Assembly: GCA_049322795.1 (NCBI GenBank)
Contig: JBMOQH010000025.1
Coordinates: forward strand, 1-64,000
Source: Immundisolibacter sp049322795
GTDB lineage: Bacteria; Pseudomonadota; Gammaproteobacteria; Immundisolibacterales; Immundisolibacteraceae
DNA: 64,000 bases
Direction of reading: 5' to 3'
This document shows positions 6,510 through 15,639 of the stretch, piece after piece. The notes below the pieces were generated by a model. That model did not search any database and was not told the DNA's origin. It saw nothing but the letters and a program-made list of their open reading frames with translations. Both the position numbers and the translations under genes were made by a program. Each line of letters begins with the position of its first letter. Within the stretch, counting starts at the first letter, position 1.

Positions 6510-8411
6510 TCAGATGTCGATCTGGCTGCCCAGCTCGACCACGCGCGCCGACGGCAGGCGGAAGAACTCGGCCGCCGAGCCGGCGTTGCGCATCATCCAG
6601 GCGAACAGATACTCGCGCCACAGCGCCATGCCCGGCCGCAGGGTCGGAATGACGGTCTCGCGGCCGAGGAAGAAGGTCGTGTCGTCGAAGTCGAATTCGA
6701 CGCCCTGGGCCGCGCACAGTTCGAGTGCGCGCGGGATGTGTGGCTGCTGCATGAAGCCGTAGGTCACCTGCACCACGAAAAAACCGTGCTCGCGCGGCTG
6801 CACCTGCACGCGCCGGGCGGCGTGCACCCAGGGGACGTCGGCGGTCCGCATGGTCACCAGCACCACCCGTTCGTGCAGCACCTTGTTGTGGACCAGGTTC
6901 TGCACCAGCGCGCTGGGCGTCCAGGCGGAATTGCCGGTCATGAACACGGCGGTGCCCGGCACGCGCGGCAGGTCGGTTCGCAGCGTGCGCAAGAACTCGT
7001 CCAGACCCAGCGTGTCGGCCTGCAGGCGGGCAGCCAGGATCTGCCGGCCGCGCCGCCAGGTGGTCAGGCCGACGAACAGCGCGAGCGCGACGCCGAGCGG
7101 CAACCAGCCGCCGGACACCACCTTGACGGCGTTGGCGCTCAGAAAGCCGAGATCGACCACCAGGAACGCGGCCAGCAGGGTGCCGACCAGGGGCAACGGC
7201 CAGCGCCAGGCCAGTGCCATCACCACCGCGATCAGCAGGCTGTCCACCAGCATGGCGCCGGTGACGGCGATGCCATAGGCCGCCGCGAGACCGGACGACG
7301 ACCGAAAGCCAATCACCAGCAGCAACACGCCGGCGAGCAGCATCCAGTTGATGGCGGGGATGTAGATCTGGCCGCGTTCGGCGGCCGAGGTGTGGCGGAT
7401 GCGAAGGCGCGGCAAATAGCCGAGCCGGATGGCCTGCTGCGTGAGCGAGAAGGCGCCCGAGATGACCGCCTGCGAGGCGATGATGGTCGCCACCGTGGCG
7501 AGCGCCACCAGCGCCGGGCGCAGGCCGGCCGGCGCCAGCAGGTAGAACGGGTTCTGCACCGCGCCGGAGTCGGCCAGCAGCAGCGCGCCCTGGCCAAAGT
7601 AGTTCAGCGTCAGCGCCGGCCACACCACGGCAAACCAGCCCAGGCGGATCGGCCCGACACCGAAGTGCCCCATGTCGGCATACAGCGCCTCGGTGCCCGT
7701 CACCGCCAGCACCACGGCTCCCAGAACGACGAAAGCGAGTCCCGGGTGCTCGACCAGGAACATCACCCCGTGCAGCGGATTGAGTGCCGTCAGCACCGAC
7801 GGATTGCCGGCCACGCCGACGGCACCGAGCGTGCCCAGCGTCAGGAACCACACCAGCGTCAGCGGTCCGAACAGCGCCCCGACGCGCGCCGTGCCGTGGC
7901 GCTGAATGAGGAACAGGCCGGTCAGCACGCCCACGGTGATCGGCACCACGTAGCGCGACAGACGCGGCGCCAGCACGCCCACGCCCTCCACCGCCGACAG
8001 CACGGAAATGGCCGGCGTGATGATGGCGTCGCCATAGAACAGCGTGGCGCCGAACACGCCGAGGATCGCCAGCGCATAGGAAAAACGCGGCCGGTCGGCG
8101 GTGAGGCGCTGCACCAGCGCCAGCAGCGCCAGGATGCCGCCCTCGCCCTCGTTGTCGGCGCGCATGACGAAGGCCACGTACTTGGTCGACACCACCAGCG
8201 CCAGCGCCCAGAACAGCAGCGACAGCACGCCGAGCAGGTTGGGCGGCGTCAGCGGGGCCCCGTGCGTGCCGCTGAAGCATTCCTTGAGCGCGTACAGCGG
8301 GCTCGTGCCGATGTCGCCGAACACCACGCCGAGCGCCCCGAGCGCCAGCAGCGGCAGCGGGCTTTGCCGCCCCGCATGGGCGAGCGCTGCGGCGGCGTGC
8401 GGCGTGGACAT
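6510..8411 (-). CDS. kup: Low-affinity K+ transporter Kup
   Basis: 633 aa, close to the family length (E. coli Kup is 622). The N-terminus has the signature GALGVVFGDIGTSPLYALKE and the segment DNEGEGGILALLAL, followed by about twelve hydrophobic segments and a cytoplasmic C-terminal domain ending in FFLGRETVIP and AEFFRLP. Kup imports K+ with H+ across the inner membrane. ATG 8411 is preferred over upstream in-frame ATGs because GGGAG lies 5 nt upstream. It is divergent from the trehalose/mechanosensitive-channel operon; K+ uptake and trehalose synthesis are the first and second phases of the osmotic response, so common regulation is plausible though no shared operator is obvious. Confidence 0.95.
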   Translation of the reverse strand: MSTPHAAAALAHAGRQSPLPLLALGALGVVFGDIGTSPLYALKECFSGTHGAPLTPPNLLGVLSLLFWALALVVSTKYVAFVMRADNEGEGGILALLALVQRLTADRPRFSYALAILGVFGATLFYGDAIITPAISVLSAVEGVGVLAPRLSRYVVPITVGVLTGLFLIQRHGTARVGALFGPLTLVWFLTLGTLGAVGVAGNPSVLTALNPLHGVMFLVEHPGLAFVVLGAVVLAVTGTEALYADMGHFGVGPIRLGWFAVVWPALTLNYFGQGALLLADSGAVQNPFYLLAPAGLRPALVALATVATIIASQAVISGAFSLTQQAIRLGYLPRLRIRHTSAAERGQIYIPAINWMLLAGVLLLVIGFRSSSGLAAAYGIAVTGAMLVDSLLIAVVMALAWRWPLPLVGTLLAAFLVVDLGFLSANAVKVVSGGWLPLGVALALFVGLTTWRRGRQILAARLQADTLGLDEFLRTLRTDLPRVPGTAVFMTGNSAWTPSALVQNLVHNKVLHERVVLVTMRTADVPWVHAARRVQVQPREHGFFVVQVTYGFMQQPHIPRALELCAAQGVEFDFDDTTFFLGRETVIPTLRPGMALWREYLFAWMMRNAGSAAEFFRLPSARVVELGSQIDI

Positions 8412-8602
8412 GCTGACTCCCATTGCGGTGACCGGCGCCGAGAGTAACGGCTTCAATGGCCGGGCGGCAGCGGCGGCGGCGCGGGCGGTCCCGGTCGGGC
8501 GGTTTGAACTTCCCGCCCGCCAAGCCGGTCAGACGGTCAGATGCGGCCGATCGGCGGGAGGCAATGCCTGCGGCCGCCGCCGGCCCGCAGGAGTACCGAC
8601 CC

Positions 8603-9268
8603 ATGCCGAATACGCAAGAGTTCATCGTCAACGACTGTGCCGTGGTGCCGCTGGCCACCGGCGTGCGCGCGCAGAGCCTGCCCGAGTTGCGCGAAGGCCT
8701 GCTCGCCGTGCCGGCCGACAGTGTCCACCACCATTTCTGGGGCGGCCTGCTGCGCGCCCGCTTCGACGATCCCGAGTTCAACAACGACTTCGCCGTGTGG
8801 GTGCGTCACGCCCTGCACGACCTGCCGCTGGCCGAGCGCCTGGCGGTGGTCGACCCGGCCGATTTCCACGACACCGAGGCCCTGCGCCAGGAAGTGCTGG
8901 AGGTGGTCGAGCAGCGCCTGGACGAGCTCGAGGCGCCGGCCTGGGCGCCGCGCGACCGGCAGTTCCATTTCCTGCGCGGGCAGCTGGTGGTGTTCGATAC
9001 CGGCCGGCGCGTGCGCGAGCCGCGCGAGCTGGTGGAGCTGCTGCCGCAGCTGTCGTCGGGCAGCGTCTTCTATCACCTGATCGACGCCCGCCGCCGCGCG
9101 CCGCAGGGACAGGACGATTTCCTGGCCTGGCTGAGCGCGCTCGGGGACGGTCACGAGGGCCTGATCGAGCGCCTGGCGCAGATCGACCCCTACTTCGTGT
9201 CCCTGCCCGAGCTGCGCGCCCAGTACGCCGCCACCATCGCCGCCCATTTCGCCGGGGTGGCGGCGTGA
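8603..9268 (+). CDS. DUF5752 family protein of trehalose operon
   Basis: 221-aa soluble protein with no signal peptide. Features include the N-terminal segment SVHHHFWGGLLRARFDDPEF and the central SGSVFYHLIDARRR. I recognise it as DUF5752, a family of unknown biochemical role found beside trehalose synthase glycosyltransferases. It starts at ATG 8603 with GGAG ten nt upstream and its TGA overlaps the GTG of the next gene. It is the first gene of five tightly packed genes, suggesting an accessory or regulatory subunit for trehalose synthesis, which is inferred from context only. Confidence 0.75.
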   Translation: MPNTQEFIVNDCAVVPLATGVRAQSLPELREGLLAVPADSVHHHFWGGLLRARFDDPEFNNDFAVWVRHALHDLPLAERLAVVDPADFHDTEALRQEVLEVVEQRLDELEAPAWAPRDRQFHFLRGQLVVFDTGRRVREPRELVELLPQLSSGSVFYHLIDARRRAPQGQDDFLAWLSALGDGHEGLIERLAQIDPYFVSLPELRAQYAATIAAHFAGVAA

Positions 9269-10506
9269 ACGCCCTGCTGCAGGCCTACGCCGAGGTGGCC
9301 GGCGCCGATGCGGTGCAGCACCTGATCCAGCTCGCCGCGCCGCTGCGCGGCCGAAAGGTGGTGCACGTCAACTCGACGCGCGCCGGCGGTGGCGTGGCGG
9401 AGATCCTGCACAAGCTGGTGCCGCTGATGCAGGCGCTGGAGATCGACACCCGCTGGGAGGTGATCACCGGCGACGGGCCGTTCTACCAGTGCACCAAGGC
9501 CATGCACAACGCCCTGCAGGGCCAGCCGGCGCCGCTGTCGGACCGGCTGATCGAGGCTTATGAAGGCGCCAACGCCCGCAGCGCCGAGACGCTGGGGCCG
9601 GTGCTGCGCGAGGCGGACGTGGTGTTCATCCACGACCCGCAGCCGGCGGCGCTGATCGGCCACCTGCCGGACCGCCGCGGCAAGTGGGTGTGGCGCTGCC
9701 ACATCGACGCCAGCCATCCGCAGCGCGGCGTGTGGCGCTATCTGCGCAATCACGTCGCCGCCTACGACGCCAGCGTGTTCTCGCTGGCCGATTTCGCGCA
9801 GCGCCTGCCGCACCCGGTGTACCTGATCCCGCCCAGCATCGACCCGCTGGCGGAGAAAAACAGCCCGCTGGCGGCCTGGCAGGTGCAGGAGACCTGCCAG
9901 CGCTTCGGGATCGATCCCGACCGCCCGCTGATGCTGCAGGTGTCGCGCTTCGACCGCTTCAAGGACCCGCTCGGCGTGGTCGCCGCCTACCGCCTGGCGC
10001 GCGGCTTCATCCCCGGCCTGCAGCTGGTGCTGGCCGGTGGCGGCGCCGACGACGACCCCGAGGGCGAGGCGGTGCTGGCCGAGGTCCGCGACGCGGCGGC
10101 TGGCGATCCGGACCTCAAGGTCCTGCTGCTGCCCTCCGACGCCCACCTCACCATCAACGCGCTGCAACAGGCGGCGCCCTTGGTGCTGCAAAAATCGCTG
10201 CGCGAGGGCTTCGGCCTGACCGTGACCGAGGCTCTGTGGAAGGGCAAGCCGGTGATCGGCGGCGACACCGGCGGCATCCGCCTGCAGGTGATCAACCACC
10301 ACACCGGTTTTCTGGTGAGCACGCCCGAGGGCGCCGCGCTGCGGGTGCGCTATCTGCACCAGCACCGGGATCTGTATGAGCAGATGGGCGCCAAGGCGCG
10401 CGAGTTCGTGCGCCAGAACTTCCTGCTCACGCGCCAGGCGCGCGACTATCTGACCCTCATGACCGGCCTGCTGCATCCCGGAGAAGAACGTATTGCACTT
10501 GCCTGA
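9265..10506 (+). CDS. treT: Trehalose synthase-type glycosyltransferase (TreT-like, GT4)
   Basis: 413-aa GT-B glycosyltransferase. The N-terminal region VVHVNSTRAGGGVAEILHKLVPL is characteristic of TreT, which joins nucleotide-diphospho-glucose and glucose directly into trehalose. Further motifs are FIHDPQPAAL, the nucleotide-sugar region LMLQVSRFDRFKDP, and the family 4 motif SLREGFGLTVTEALWKGKPV (E-x7-E). The GTG start overlaps the upstream TGA; the C-terminus overlaps otsB by 14 nt. The substrate could be another glucosyl acceptor, but the neighbouring otsA and otsB make trehalose the best fit. TreT gives a one-step route parallel to OtsAB, which is unusual redundancy in one operon. Confidence 0.85.
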   Translation: MNALLQAYAEVAGADAVQHLIQLAAPLRGRKVVHVNSTRAGGGVAEILHKLVPLMQALEIDTRWEVITGDGPFYQCTKAMHNALQGQPAPLSDRLIEAYEGANARSAETLGPVLREADVVFIHDPQPAALIGHLPDRRGKWVWRCHIDASHPQRGVWRYLRNHVAAYDASVFSLADFAQRLPHPVYLIPPSIDPLAEKNSPLAAWQVQETCQRFGIDPDRPLMLQVSRFDRFKDPLGVVAAYRLARGFIPGLQLVLAGGGADDDPEGEAVLAEVRDAAAGDPDLKVLLLPSDAHLTINALQQAAPLVLQKSLREGFGLTVTEALWKGKPVIGGDTGGIRLQVINHHTGFLVSTPEGAALRVRYLHQHRDLYEQMGAKAREFVRQNFLLTRQARDYLTLMTGLLHPGEERIALA

Positions 10507-11287
10507 TTCCGCCCTGCTGCACGATTTCTGGGCCGCGCTGGCGGCCGCTCCCACCGCCGCGCTGCTGCTCGATTACGACGGCACGCTGGCGCCGTTTCAC
10601 ATGGACCCCGCAGCGGCTCGGCCGTATCCCGGCGTCGAGAAGCTGCTCAACCGCATCGGCCGGCTGGCGAACGATCGGCTGCTGATCGTGTCCGGTCGCG
10701 CGCTCGACGATCTGTGCCCGCTGCTGCGGCTCGACGTGCAGCCCGAGTGGTGGGGCTGCCACGGCCGCGAGCGGCGCCTGCCGAACGGCCACCGGACGTT
10801 CATGGCGCTGCCGGAAGCGGCGCAACAGGCGCTGGCCGAAGCCGAGGGCTGGACGGCCACCGTGGCCGCGCTCGGTGGGCGCATCGAACGCAAGCCGGGT
10901 TCGCTGGCATTTCACTGGCGCGGCCTGGCGCCAGGACACCAGCGCGCGCTGGAACGCGACCTCGACAGGCGCTTTGCCACGCTGGCGCAGGCCGGCGCGC
11001 TGGTGTGGCACACCTTCGACGGCGGCATCGAATTGCGTGCCTCCGGCTGCGACAAGGGTCAGGCGGTGCGGCAGGTGCTGGGCGAGGTGGGGCAGGATGC
11101 CTGCGTGGCGTACCTGGGCGACGACCACACCGACGAGGACGCCTTCCGCGCCCTGCATGGCCGCGGTCTGCGCGTGCTGGTGCGACCCAAATGGCGCGCC
11201 ACCGAGGCCGACCTGTGGCTGCGACCGCCGCAGGGTTTGCTCGCTTTTCTTGGCCACTGGGCCGACATCCGGGAGAAAAACGTATGA
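10493..11287 (+). CDS. otsB: Trehalose-6-phosphate phosphatase
   Basis: 264-aa HAD-superfamily phosphatase. Motif I is LLLDYDGTLAPF with nucleophile Asp27 and Asp29; motif IV is YLGDDHTDEDAF; the conserved Lys region is ASGCDKGQAVRQVL. It removes phosphate from trehalose 6-phosphate made by OtsA (12380-13891). The start is TTG 10493 inside the upstream coding region with GGAGAAG ~6 nt before it; no other start fits the family N-terminus. Its TGA overlaps the ATG of mscS. Length matches E. coli OtsB (266). Confidence 0.93.
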   Translation: MHLPDSALLHDFWAALAAAPTAALLLDYDGTLAPFHMDPAAARPYPGVEKLLNRIGRLANDRLLIVSGRALDDLCPLLRLDVQPEWWGCHGRERRLPNGHRTFMALPEAAQQALAEAEGWTATVAALGGRIERKPGSLAFHWRGLAPGHQRALERDLDRRFATLAQAGALVWHTFDGGIELRASGCDKGQAVRQVLGEVGQDACVAYLGDDHTDEDAFRALHGRGLRVLVRPKWRATEADLWLRPPQGLLAFLGHWADIREKNV

Positions 11288-12387
11288 ACCTGGGCGCGAT
11301 CGACTGGGCCGGGTGGCTGCAAGCCAGCGTGCTCGGCAACACACTGGCCGCCTGGGGTGTCGGGCTTGGATTGACGCTGCTGGTCGGCAGCCTGCTGCCG
11401 CTGCTCAAATACCAGCTGGGCCGGCGTCTTGGCCGGCGCGCGGCGCGGGACGACGCGCAGCTCAGCCGCTACGCCGCCGAGGTGGTCGCTGGCACGCGAC
11501 AGGGCGCGATGTGGCTGGTGGCGCTGTTCGTCGGCGCCCGCGCCGTCACGCTGGCGCCCAAGATCGACGCGGCGCTCGCCAGCATCACCGCCGCGGTGCT
11601 GCTGCTGCAGGCCGCGCTGTGGGCGCAGCGTGCGCTCAACGTGTGGCTCGCACAGCGCCTCGATCGGGCGCGTGTCACCGATGCCGCCGGTGCCACCACG
11701 CTGTCCCTGCTGGGCTTCGTGTGCCGCGTCGCGCTGTGGGCGCTGGCGCTGCTGATGATCCTCGACAACCTCGGCTTCAACATCACCGCCCTGGTGGCGA
11801 GCCTGGGCGTCGGCGGCGTGGCGGTGGCGCTGGCGGTGCAGAACATCCTCGGCGACCTGTTCGCCTCGCTGTCGATCGCGCTCGACAAGCCGTTCGTGAT
11901 CGGCGACTTCATCGTCGTCGACGGCATCGCCGGCACCGTCGAGTACGTGGGCCTCAAGACCACCCGCCTGCGCAGCCTGGAGGGCCAGCAGGTGGTGTTC
12001 GCCAACGCGGACCTGCTCAAGAGCCGCATCAACAACTACAAACGCCTGTACGAACGACGGGTGCTGTTCGGTTTCGGCGTGCTGTACAGCACGCCACCGC
12101 AGACGCTGGCGGCGATTCCCGGCTGGGTGCGCGAAATCGTCGAGGCCCAGCCGGGCACTCGCTTCGACCGCGCGCATTTCAAGGCCTTCGGCGACTCGTC
12201 GCTCAATTTCGAGGTGGTGTACTTCGTGCTCGATCCGGACTACAACCGCTACATGGACGCCCAGCAGGCCATCAACCTGGAACTGGTTCGCCGCTTCGCG
12301 GCGGCCGGCGTCGACTTCGCCTTCCCCACCCGCACGCTGCACGTCGAGACGCTGCCTCCCGCGATCCCGGCCGCGGCGCATGGCTGA
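11284..12387 (+). CDS. MscS-family mechanosensitive channel
   Basis: 367-aa inner-membrane protein with about five hydrophobic segments; the last forms the MscS pore helix (VASLGVGGVAVALAVQNILG), followed by the hallmark DLFASLSIALDKPFVIGDFI, VEYVGLKTTRLRS and FANADLLKSRINNYKR of the beta domain. These channels release solutes when membrane tension rises on hypo-osmotic shock. It lies between otsB and otsA with overlaps on both sides (4 nt and 8 nt), so synthesis of the osmolyte and of its safety valve is coupled. It could be one of the larger MscS-like paralogues rather than MscS itself. Confidence 0.92.
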   Translation: MNLGAIDWAGWLQASVLGNTLAAWGVGLGLTLLVGSLLPLLKYQLGRRLGRRAARDDAQLSRYAAEVVAGTRQGAMWLVALFVGARAVTLAPKIDAALASITAAVLLLQAALWAQRALNVWLAQRLDRARVTDAAGATTLSLLGFVCRVALWALALLMILDNLGFNITALVASLGVGGVAVALAVQNILGDLFASLSIALDKPFVIGDFIVVDGIAGTVEYVGLKTTRLRSLEGQQVVFANADLLKSRINNYKRLYERRVLFGFGVLYSTPPQTLAAIPGWVREIVEAQPGTRFDRAHFKAFGDSSLNFEVVYFVLDPDYNRYMDAQQAINLELVRRFAAAGVDFAFPTRTLHVETLPPAIPAAAHG

Positions 12388-13891
12388 GCGCGGAGACGTC
12401 GCGCGGCTGCTGGTGGTGTCGAACCGGCTGCCGTTCGTGCTGGCGCGGGCCGCCGACGGCACCCTGCTCAGCCGGCCCGGCAGCGGCGGGCTGGTCACGG
12501 CGCTGCTGCCGGTGCTGCGCGATCGCGGCGGGGTGTGGATCGGCTGGCCCGGCATCGCCGATCACACCGCCGACGTCGAGGCGGCGCTCGCCGCTGCAAC
12601 CGCCAAGGCCGGCTACCAGCTGGCGCCGGTGGCGCTCAGCGCCGAGGATGAGGCGGGCTTCTATCACGGCTTTTCCAACGAAGTGCTGTGGCCGCTGTTC
12701 CATGACCTGCAGTCGCTGTGCAACTTCGATCCGGCCTACTGGCGCAGCTACTGCGAGGCCAACCACAAGTTCGCGCAGGTGGTGCTCGACCACGCCCGCG
12801 CCGATGATTTCGTGTGGGTGCACGACTACCAGCTGCTGCTGCTGGCGTCCGAGTTGCGCCGTGCCGGCCTCACGGCGCCGCTGGGCTTTTTTCTGCACAT
12901 CCCGTTCCCGCCGCTCGACATTTACCTGAAGCTGCCGTGGCGCTTCACGCTGCTGCGGGCGCTGCTGGACTTCGACCTGATCGGCTTTCAGACGCTGCGC
13001 GATCAGCGCAATTTCCTGCAGTGCGTACGCACGCTGCTGCCGGGCGCGCGGGTCATGCAACGCGGCCGGATGGTGCGCCTCGAAGGCCGTGCGGTGCGGG
13101 TCGGTGCTTTCCCGATCGGCATCGATACCGGCGCCTTTCAACGCCAGGCACGTTCGCCGGCGGTGATTGCCGCCGCCGATGCCCTGCGCGCCGAGCTGCC
13201 CAACCGCGAGCTGATCCTCGGCGCCGACCGGCTGGACTACACCAAGGGCATTCCGCTGCGCCTGGAGGCGTTTCGCACCGCGCTGCACAAATATCCGGAC
13301 CTGCAGGAGCGGGTGACGCTGATCCAGGTGGTCGTCCCCAGCCGCGACGACATCCCGCAGTACCGCGATCTGAAGCTCCACATCGAGCAGCTGGTCGGCG
13401 AGATCGACGGCGAATTCACCCGCCCCGGCGGCTGGGTGCCGATCCATTACGTGTACCGCGCGCTCGACCGGCTGGACCTGGTGGCCTATTACCGCGCCGC
13501 GCACATCGCGCTGGTCACGCCGCTGAAGGACGGCATGAACCTGGTCGCCAAGGAGTTCTGCGCCTGCTCGGTGGACCGCGACGGCGTGCTGATCCTGTCC
13601 GAGTTCGCCGGCGCCGCGGCCCAGTTGCAGCACGGCGCCCTGCTGGTGAACCCCTACGACGTCGAGGCCACCGCCGACGCCATTCACCAGGCCTGCACGC
13701 TGCCAGCCGCCGAGCGACGCCGGCGCATGGCGGCGCTGCGCCGCAGCGTGCGCCGGCAGGACGTGTTCCGCTGGGTCAACGGCTTTCTCGACGCCGCCAT
13801 TGCCCGCGATCTGGGCGCCTTCCCCCTGCCGGAGGACTACCGACCGAGTGCCGAGGCCGAGCAGGCGTACTGGGATACGGAACTGGCCTGA
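12380..13891 (+). CDS. otsA: Alpha,alpha-trehalose-phosphate synthase
   Basis: 503-aa GT20 glycosyltransferase that makes trehalose 6-phosphate from UDP/ADP-glucose and glucose 6-phosphate. It shows VVSNRLPFVL, the loop GSGGLVTALLPVL, VWVHDYQLLLLA, FPIGID, LDYTKGIPLRLEAF and the nucleotide-sugar region TPLKDGMNLVAKEFCAC. Slightly longer than E. coli OtsA (474). ATG 12380 overlaps the end of the mscS gene by 8 nt. It is the last gene of the five-gene operon and faces dsbC convergently across 28 nt. A glucosylglycerol-phosphate synthase is the main alternative, made less likely by otsB and treT alongside. Confidence 0.93.
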   Translation: MAERGDVARLLVVSNRLPFVLARAADGTLLSRPGSGGLVTALLPVLRDRGGVWIGWPGIADHTADVEAALAAATAKAGYQLAPVALSAEDEAGFYHGFSNEVLWPLFHDLQSLCNFDPAYWRSYCEANHKFAQVVLDHARADDFVWVHDYQLLLLASELRRAGLTAPLGFFLHIPFPPLDIYLKLPWRFTLLRALLDFDLIGFQTLRDQRNFLQCVRTLLPGARVMQRGRMVRLEGRAVRVGAFPIGIDTGAFQRQARSPAVIAAADALRAELPNRELILGADRLDYTKGIPLRLEAFRTALHKYPDLQERVTLIQVVVPSRDDIPQYRDLKLHIEQLVGEIDGEFTRPGGWVPIHYVYRALDRLDLVAYYRAAHIALVTPLKDGMNLVAKEFCACSVDRDGVLILSEFAGAAAQLQHGALLVNPYDVEATADAIHQACTLPAAERRRRMAALRRSVRRQDVFRWVNGFLDAAIARDLGAFPLPEDYRPSAEAEQAYWDTELA

Positions 13892-13919
13892 GCGCGGGTG
13901 CGTGGCGCTGCCGGTGCGC

Positions 13920-14663
13920 TCAGCCGGCTGGCTTTTGGAGCACGCGCAGCAGATCCTCCGGCGGCAGATAACCGGGCAACAGGCGGCCGTCGTCGAGCAG
14001 GATGGCCGGGGTGCCGGATACGCCGAGCCTCTCGCCGGCCTTCAATTGTTCGGCCACGGGGTTCTCGCATACCTTTTCCGGATTGTCCTTGCCCGCCTTG
14101 GCGGCGGTAAGCGCCGCCTTGCGGTCCGCGGCACACCAGACGTTCTCGGCCTTCTTGAACGACGCCGATCCCTCGCCGGCGCGCGGGAAGGCCAGGTAGC
14201 GCACCGTGATGCCGGCGGCGTTGTACTGGTCGATGTGGCGGTGCAACTCGCGGCAATAGCCACAGTCGATGTCCGTGAACACGGTCACGCGGTACTTGGC
14301 CTGGCTGGCCGGAAACACGATGGCATCGGCGTCGCGCAGCGCTTTCAGATAGGCCAGGCGCGTGGGCTGAAACTGTTCGCGCTCCACCTTTTCCAGCGCC
14401 GCGGTGGACAGGTTGCGCCGGCTGGCCACGTCGACCAGCGGGCCGCCCAGCATGTGTTTGCCGTCGGCGCTGAAGTAGTAGACGGTGCTGCCAAAGATGA
14501 CCTCGTACAGACCGTCGACTGCGGCCGGCTGCACGGAGGTGGGCGGCGCATCCGGCGAAATCCTGGCCAGCACGTCGGCCAGCGCCTGCGGCGTTTCGGC
14601 GCGTGTCGGCGCGGCCGCGATCAGGGCAAGGGCGGCGAGCGCCACGATTGGGAAACGGTTCAT
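13920..14663 (-). CDS. dsbC: Periplasmic thiol:disulfide isomerase DsbC
   Basis: 247 aa with signal peptide (MNRFPIVALAALALIAAAPTRA). An N-terminal dimerisation domain (YEVIFGSTVYYFSADGKHML) precedes a thioredoxin fold with active site CGYC in TVFTDIDCGYCRELHR and cis-Pro loop GVSGTPAILLDDGR. Two further cysteines (NVWCAADRK and EKVCEN) match the structural disulfide of DsbC. It shuffles wrong disulfides in the periplasm, kept reduced by DsbD. It lies 36 nt downstream of xerD, the same neighbourhood as in several gammaproteobacteria. Confidence 0.94.
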   Translation of the reverse strand: MNRFPIVALAALALIAAAPTRAETPQALADVLARISPDAPPTSVQPAAVDGLYEVIFGSTVYYFSADGKHMLGGPLVDVASRRNLSTAALEKVEREQFQPTRLAYLKALRDADAIVFPASQAKYRVTVFTDIDCGYCRELHRHIDQYNAAGITVRYLAFPRAGEGSASFKKAENVWCAADRKAALTAAKAGKDNPEKVCENPVAEQLKAGERLGVSGTPAILLDDGRLLPGYLPPEDLLRVLQKPAG

Positions 14664-14699
14664 TGACGGGTCCGGAGTGAGGAGACGCGGATTTTAGGC

Positions 14700-15587
14700 T
14701 CAGCCACGCGGGTGATGCCGTGCGTGCAGGGTTTTCAGGCGCTCGCGCGCCACGTGGGTATAAATCTGCGTGGTGGACAGATCGGCGTGGCCGAGCAGCA
14801 TCTGCACGGCGCGCAGATCGGCGCCATGGTTCAGCAGATGCGTGGCAAACGCGTGACGCAGCGTGTGCGGCGAGGGCAGGCGCTCGAACCCGGCCGTGCT
14901 GGCGTGCGCCCGCAGCCGGTGCCAGAAGGCCTGCCGCGTCATGCCGCCGCCGCGGCGGGTCACGAACAGGGCGTCGCTGACCTGGCCGTCCAGCAGCGCG
15001 CCGCGCGCCTTGGCGAGATAGACCTCGATGCGCGCCACGGCCGCCTCGCCGACCGGCACCAGCCGCTCGCGCGAACCCTTGCCCAGCACCACCAGCACGC
15101 CCCGGTTGAGATCCACCTGCGCCAGGCGCAGACCCACCAGCTCGCTCACGCGCAGGCCGCTCGCGTACAGCAGCTCCAGCATGGCGGCATCGCGCAGCGC
15201 CTCGGGCGCCTCGCCGGCCGGGGCGGCCAGCAGGCGCTCGACGTCCGCTTCGCTCAAGGTCTTGGGCAACGGCCGGCCCAGGCGCGGCGAGTCGACGCGC
15301 GCGGTCGGGTCTTCGTTCGCCAGACCCTCGCGGACCAGGTAGCGGTAAAACCCCCGCACCGCCGAGAGCCGCCGCGCCAGCGAGCGCGGCGCGAGACTCG
15401 CCTGGCCGGGCGCGGCGAGGTAGGCGAGCAGGTCGGCCCGGCCGGCGCCGGCCAGCGCGACACCGCGCCCGGCAAGATGCGCGGCGAAGTTCGTTAGATC
15501 GGTCCGGTACGCTGCCAGCGTCAGGCGGCTCGCGCCGCGCTCCAGCCACAGGCTGTCCAGGAATTGCTCGATGAGGGGATCGACCAC
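14700..15587 (-). CDS. xerD: Site-specific tyrosine recombinase XerD
   Basis: 295 aa, as expected (E. coli 298). The N-terminal SAM-like core-binding domain is followed by the catalytic domain with SGLRVSELVGL (Arg), KGSRERLVP (Lys), HTLRHAFATHLL (His-x-x-Arg), LGHADLSTTQIYTH (His and nucleophile Tyr). XerD resolves chromosome dimers at dif with XerC and FtsK. GTG 15587 fits the family N-terminus (VDPLIEQFLDSLWLERGAS); the frame stays open upstream but overlaps ogt in another frame. dsbC follows downstream. Confidence 0.95.
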   Translation of the reverse strand: MVDPLIEQFLDSLWLERGASRLTLAAYRTDLTNFAAHLAGRGVALAGAGRADLLAYLAAPGQASLAPRSLARRLSAVRGFYRYLVREGLANEDPTARVDSPRLGRPLPKTLSEADVERLLAAPAGEAPEALRDAAMLELLYASGLRVSELVGLRLAQVDLNRGVLVVLGKGSRERLVPVGEAAVARIEVYLAKARGALLDGQVSDALFVTRRGGGMTRQAFWHRLRAHASTAGFERLPSPHTLRHAFATHLLNHGADLRAVQMLLGHADLSTTQIYTHVARERLKTLHARHHPRG

Positions 15588-15639
15588 CGGCGGCCGGCCC
15601 TTTTGGCCCCTCGGGTACGGGGGCTCCGGGGAGGCGGTC

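Noticed and set aside
6738..8447. 569-aa plus-strand frame antisense to kup
   Set aside because: Arg/Gln/His-rich shadow without family resemblance.
8412..8602. Possible riboswitch before kup or the trehalose operon
   Set aside because: No conserved aptamer core could be recognised; only GC-rich sequence is seen.
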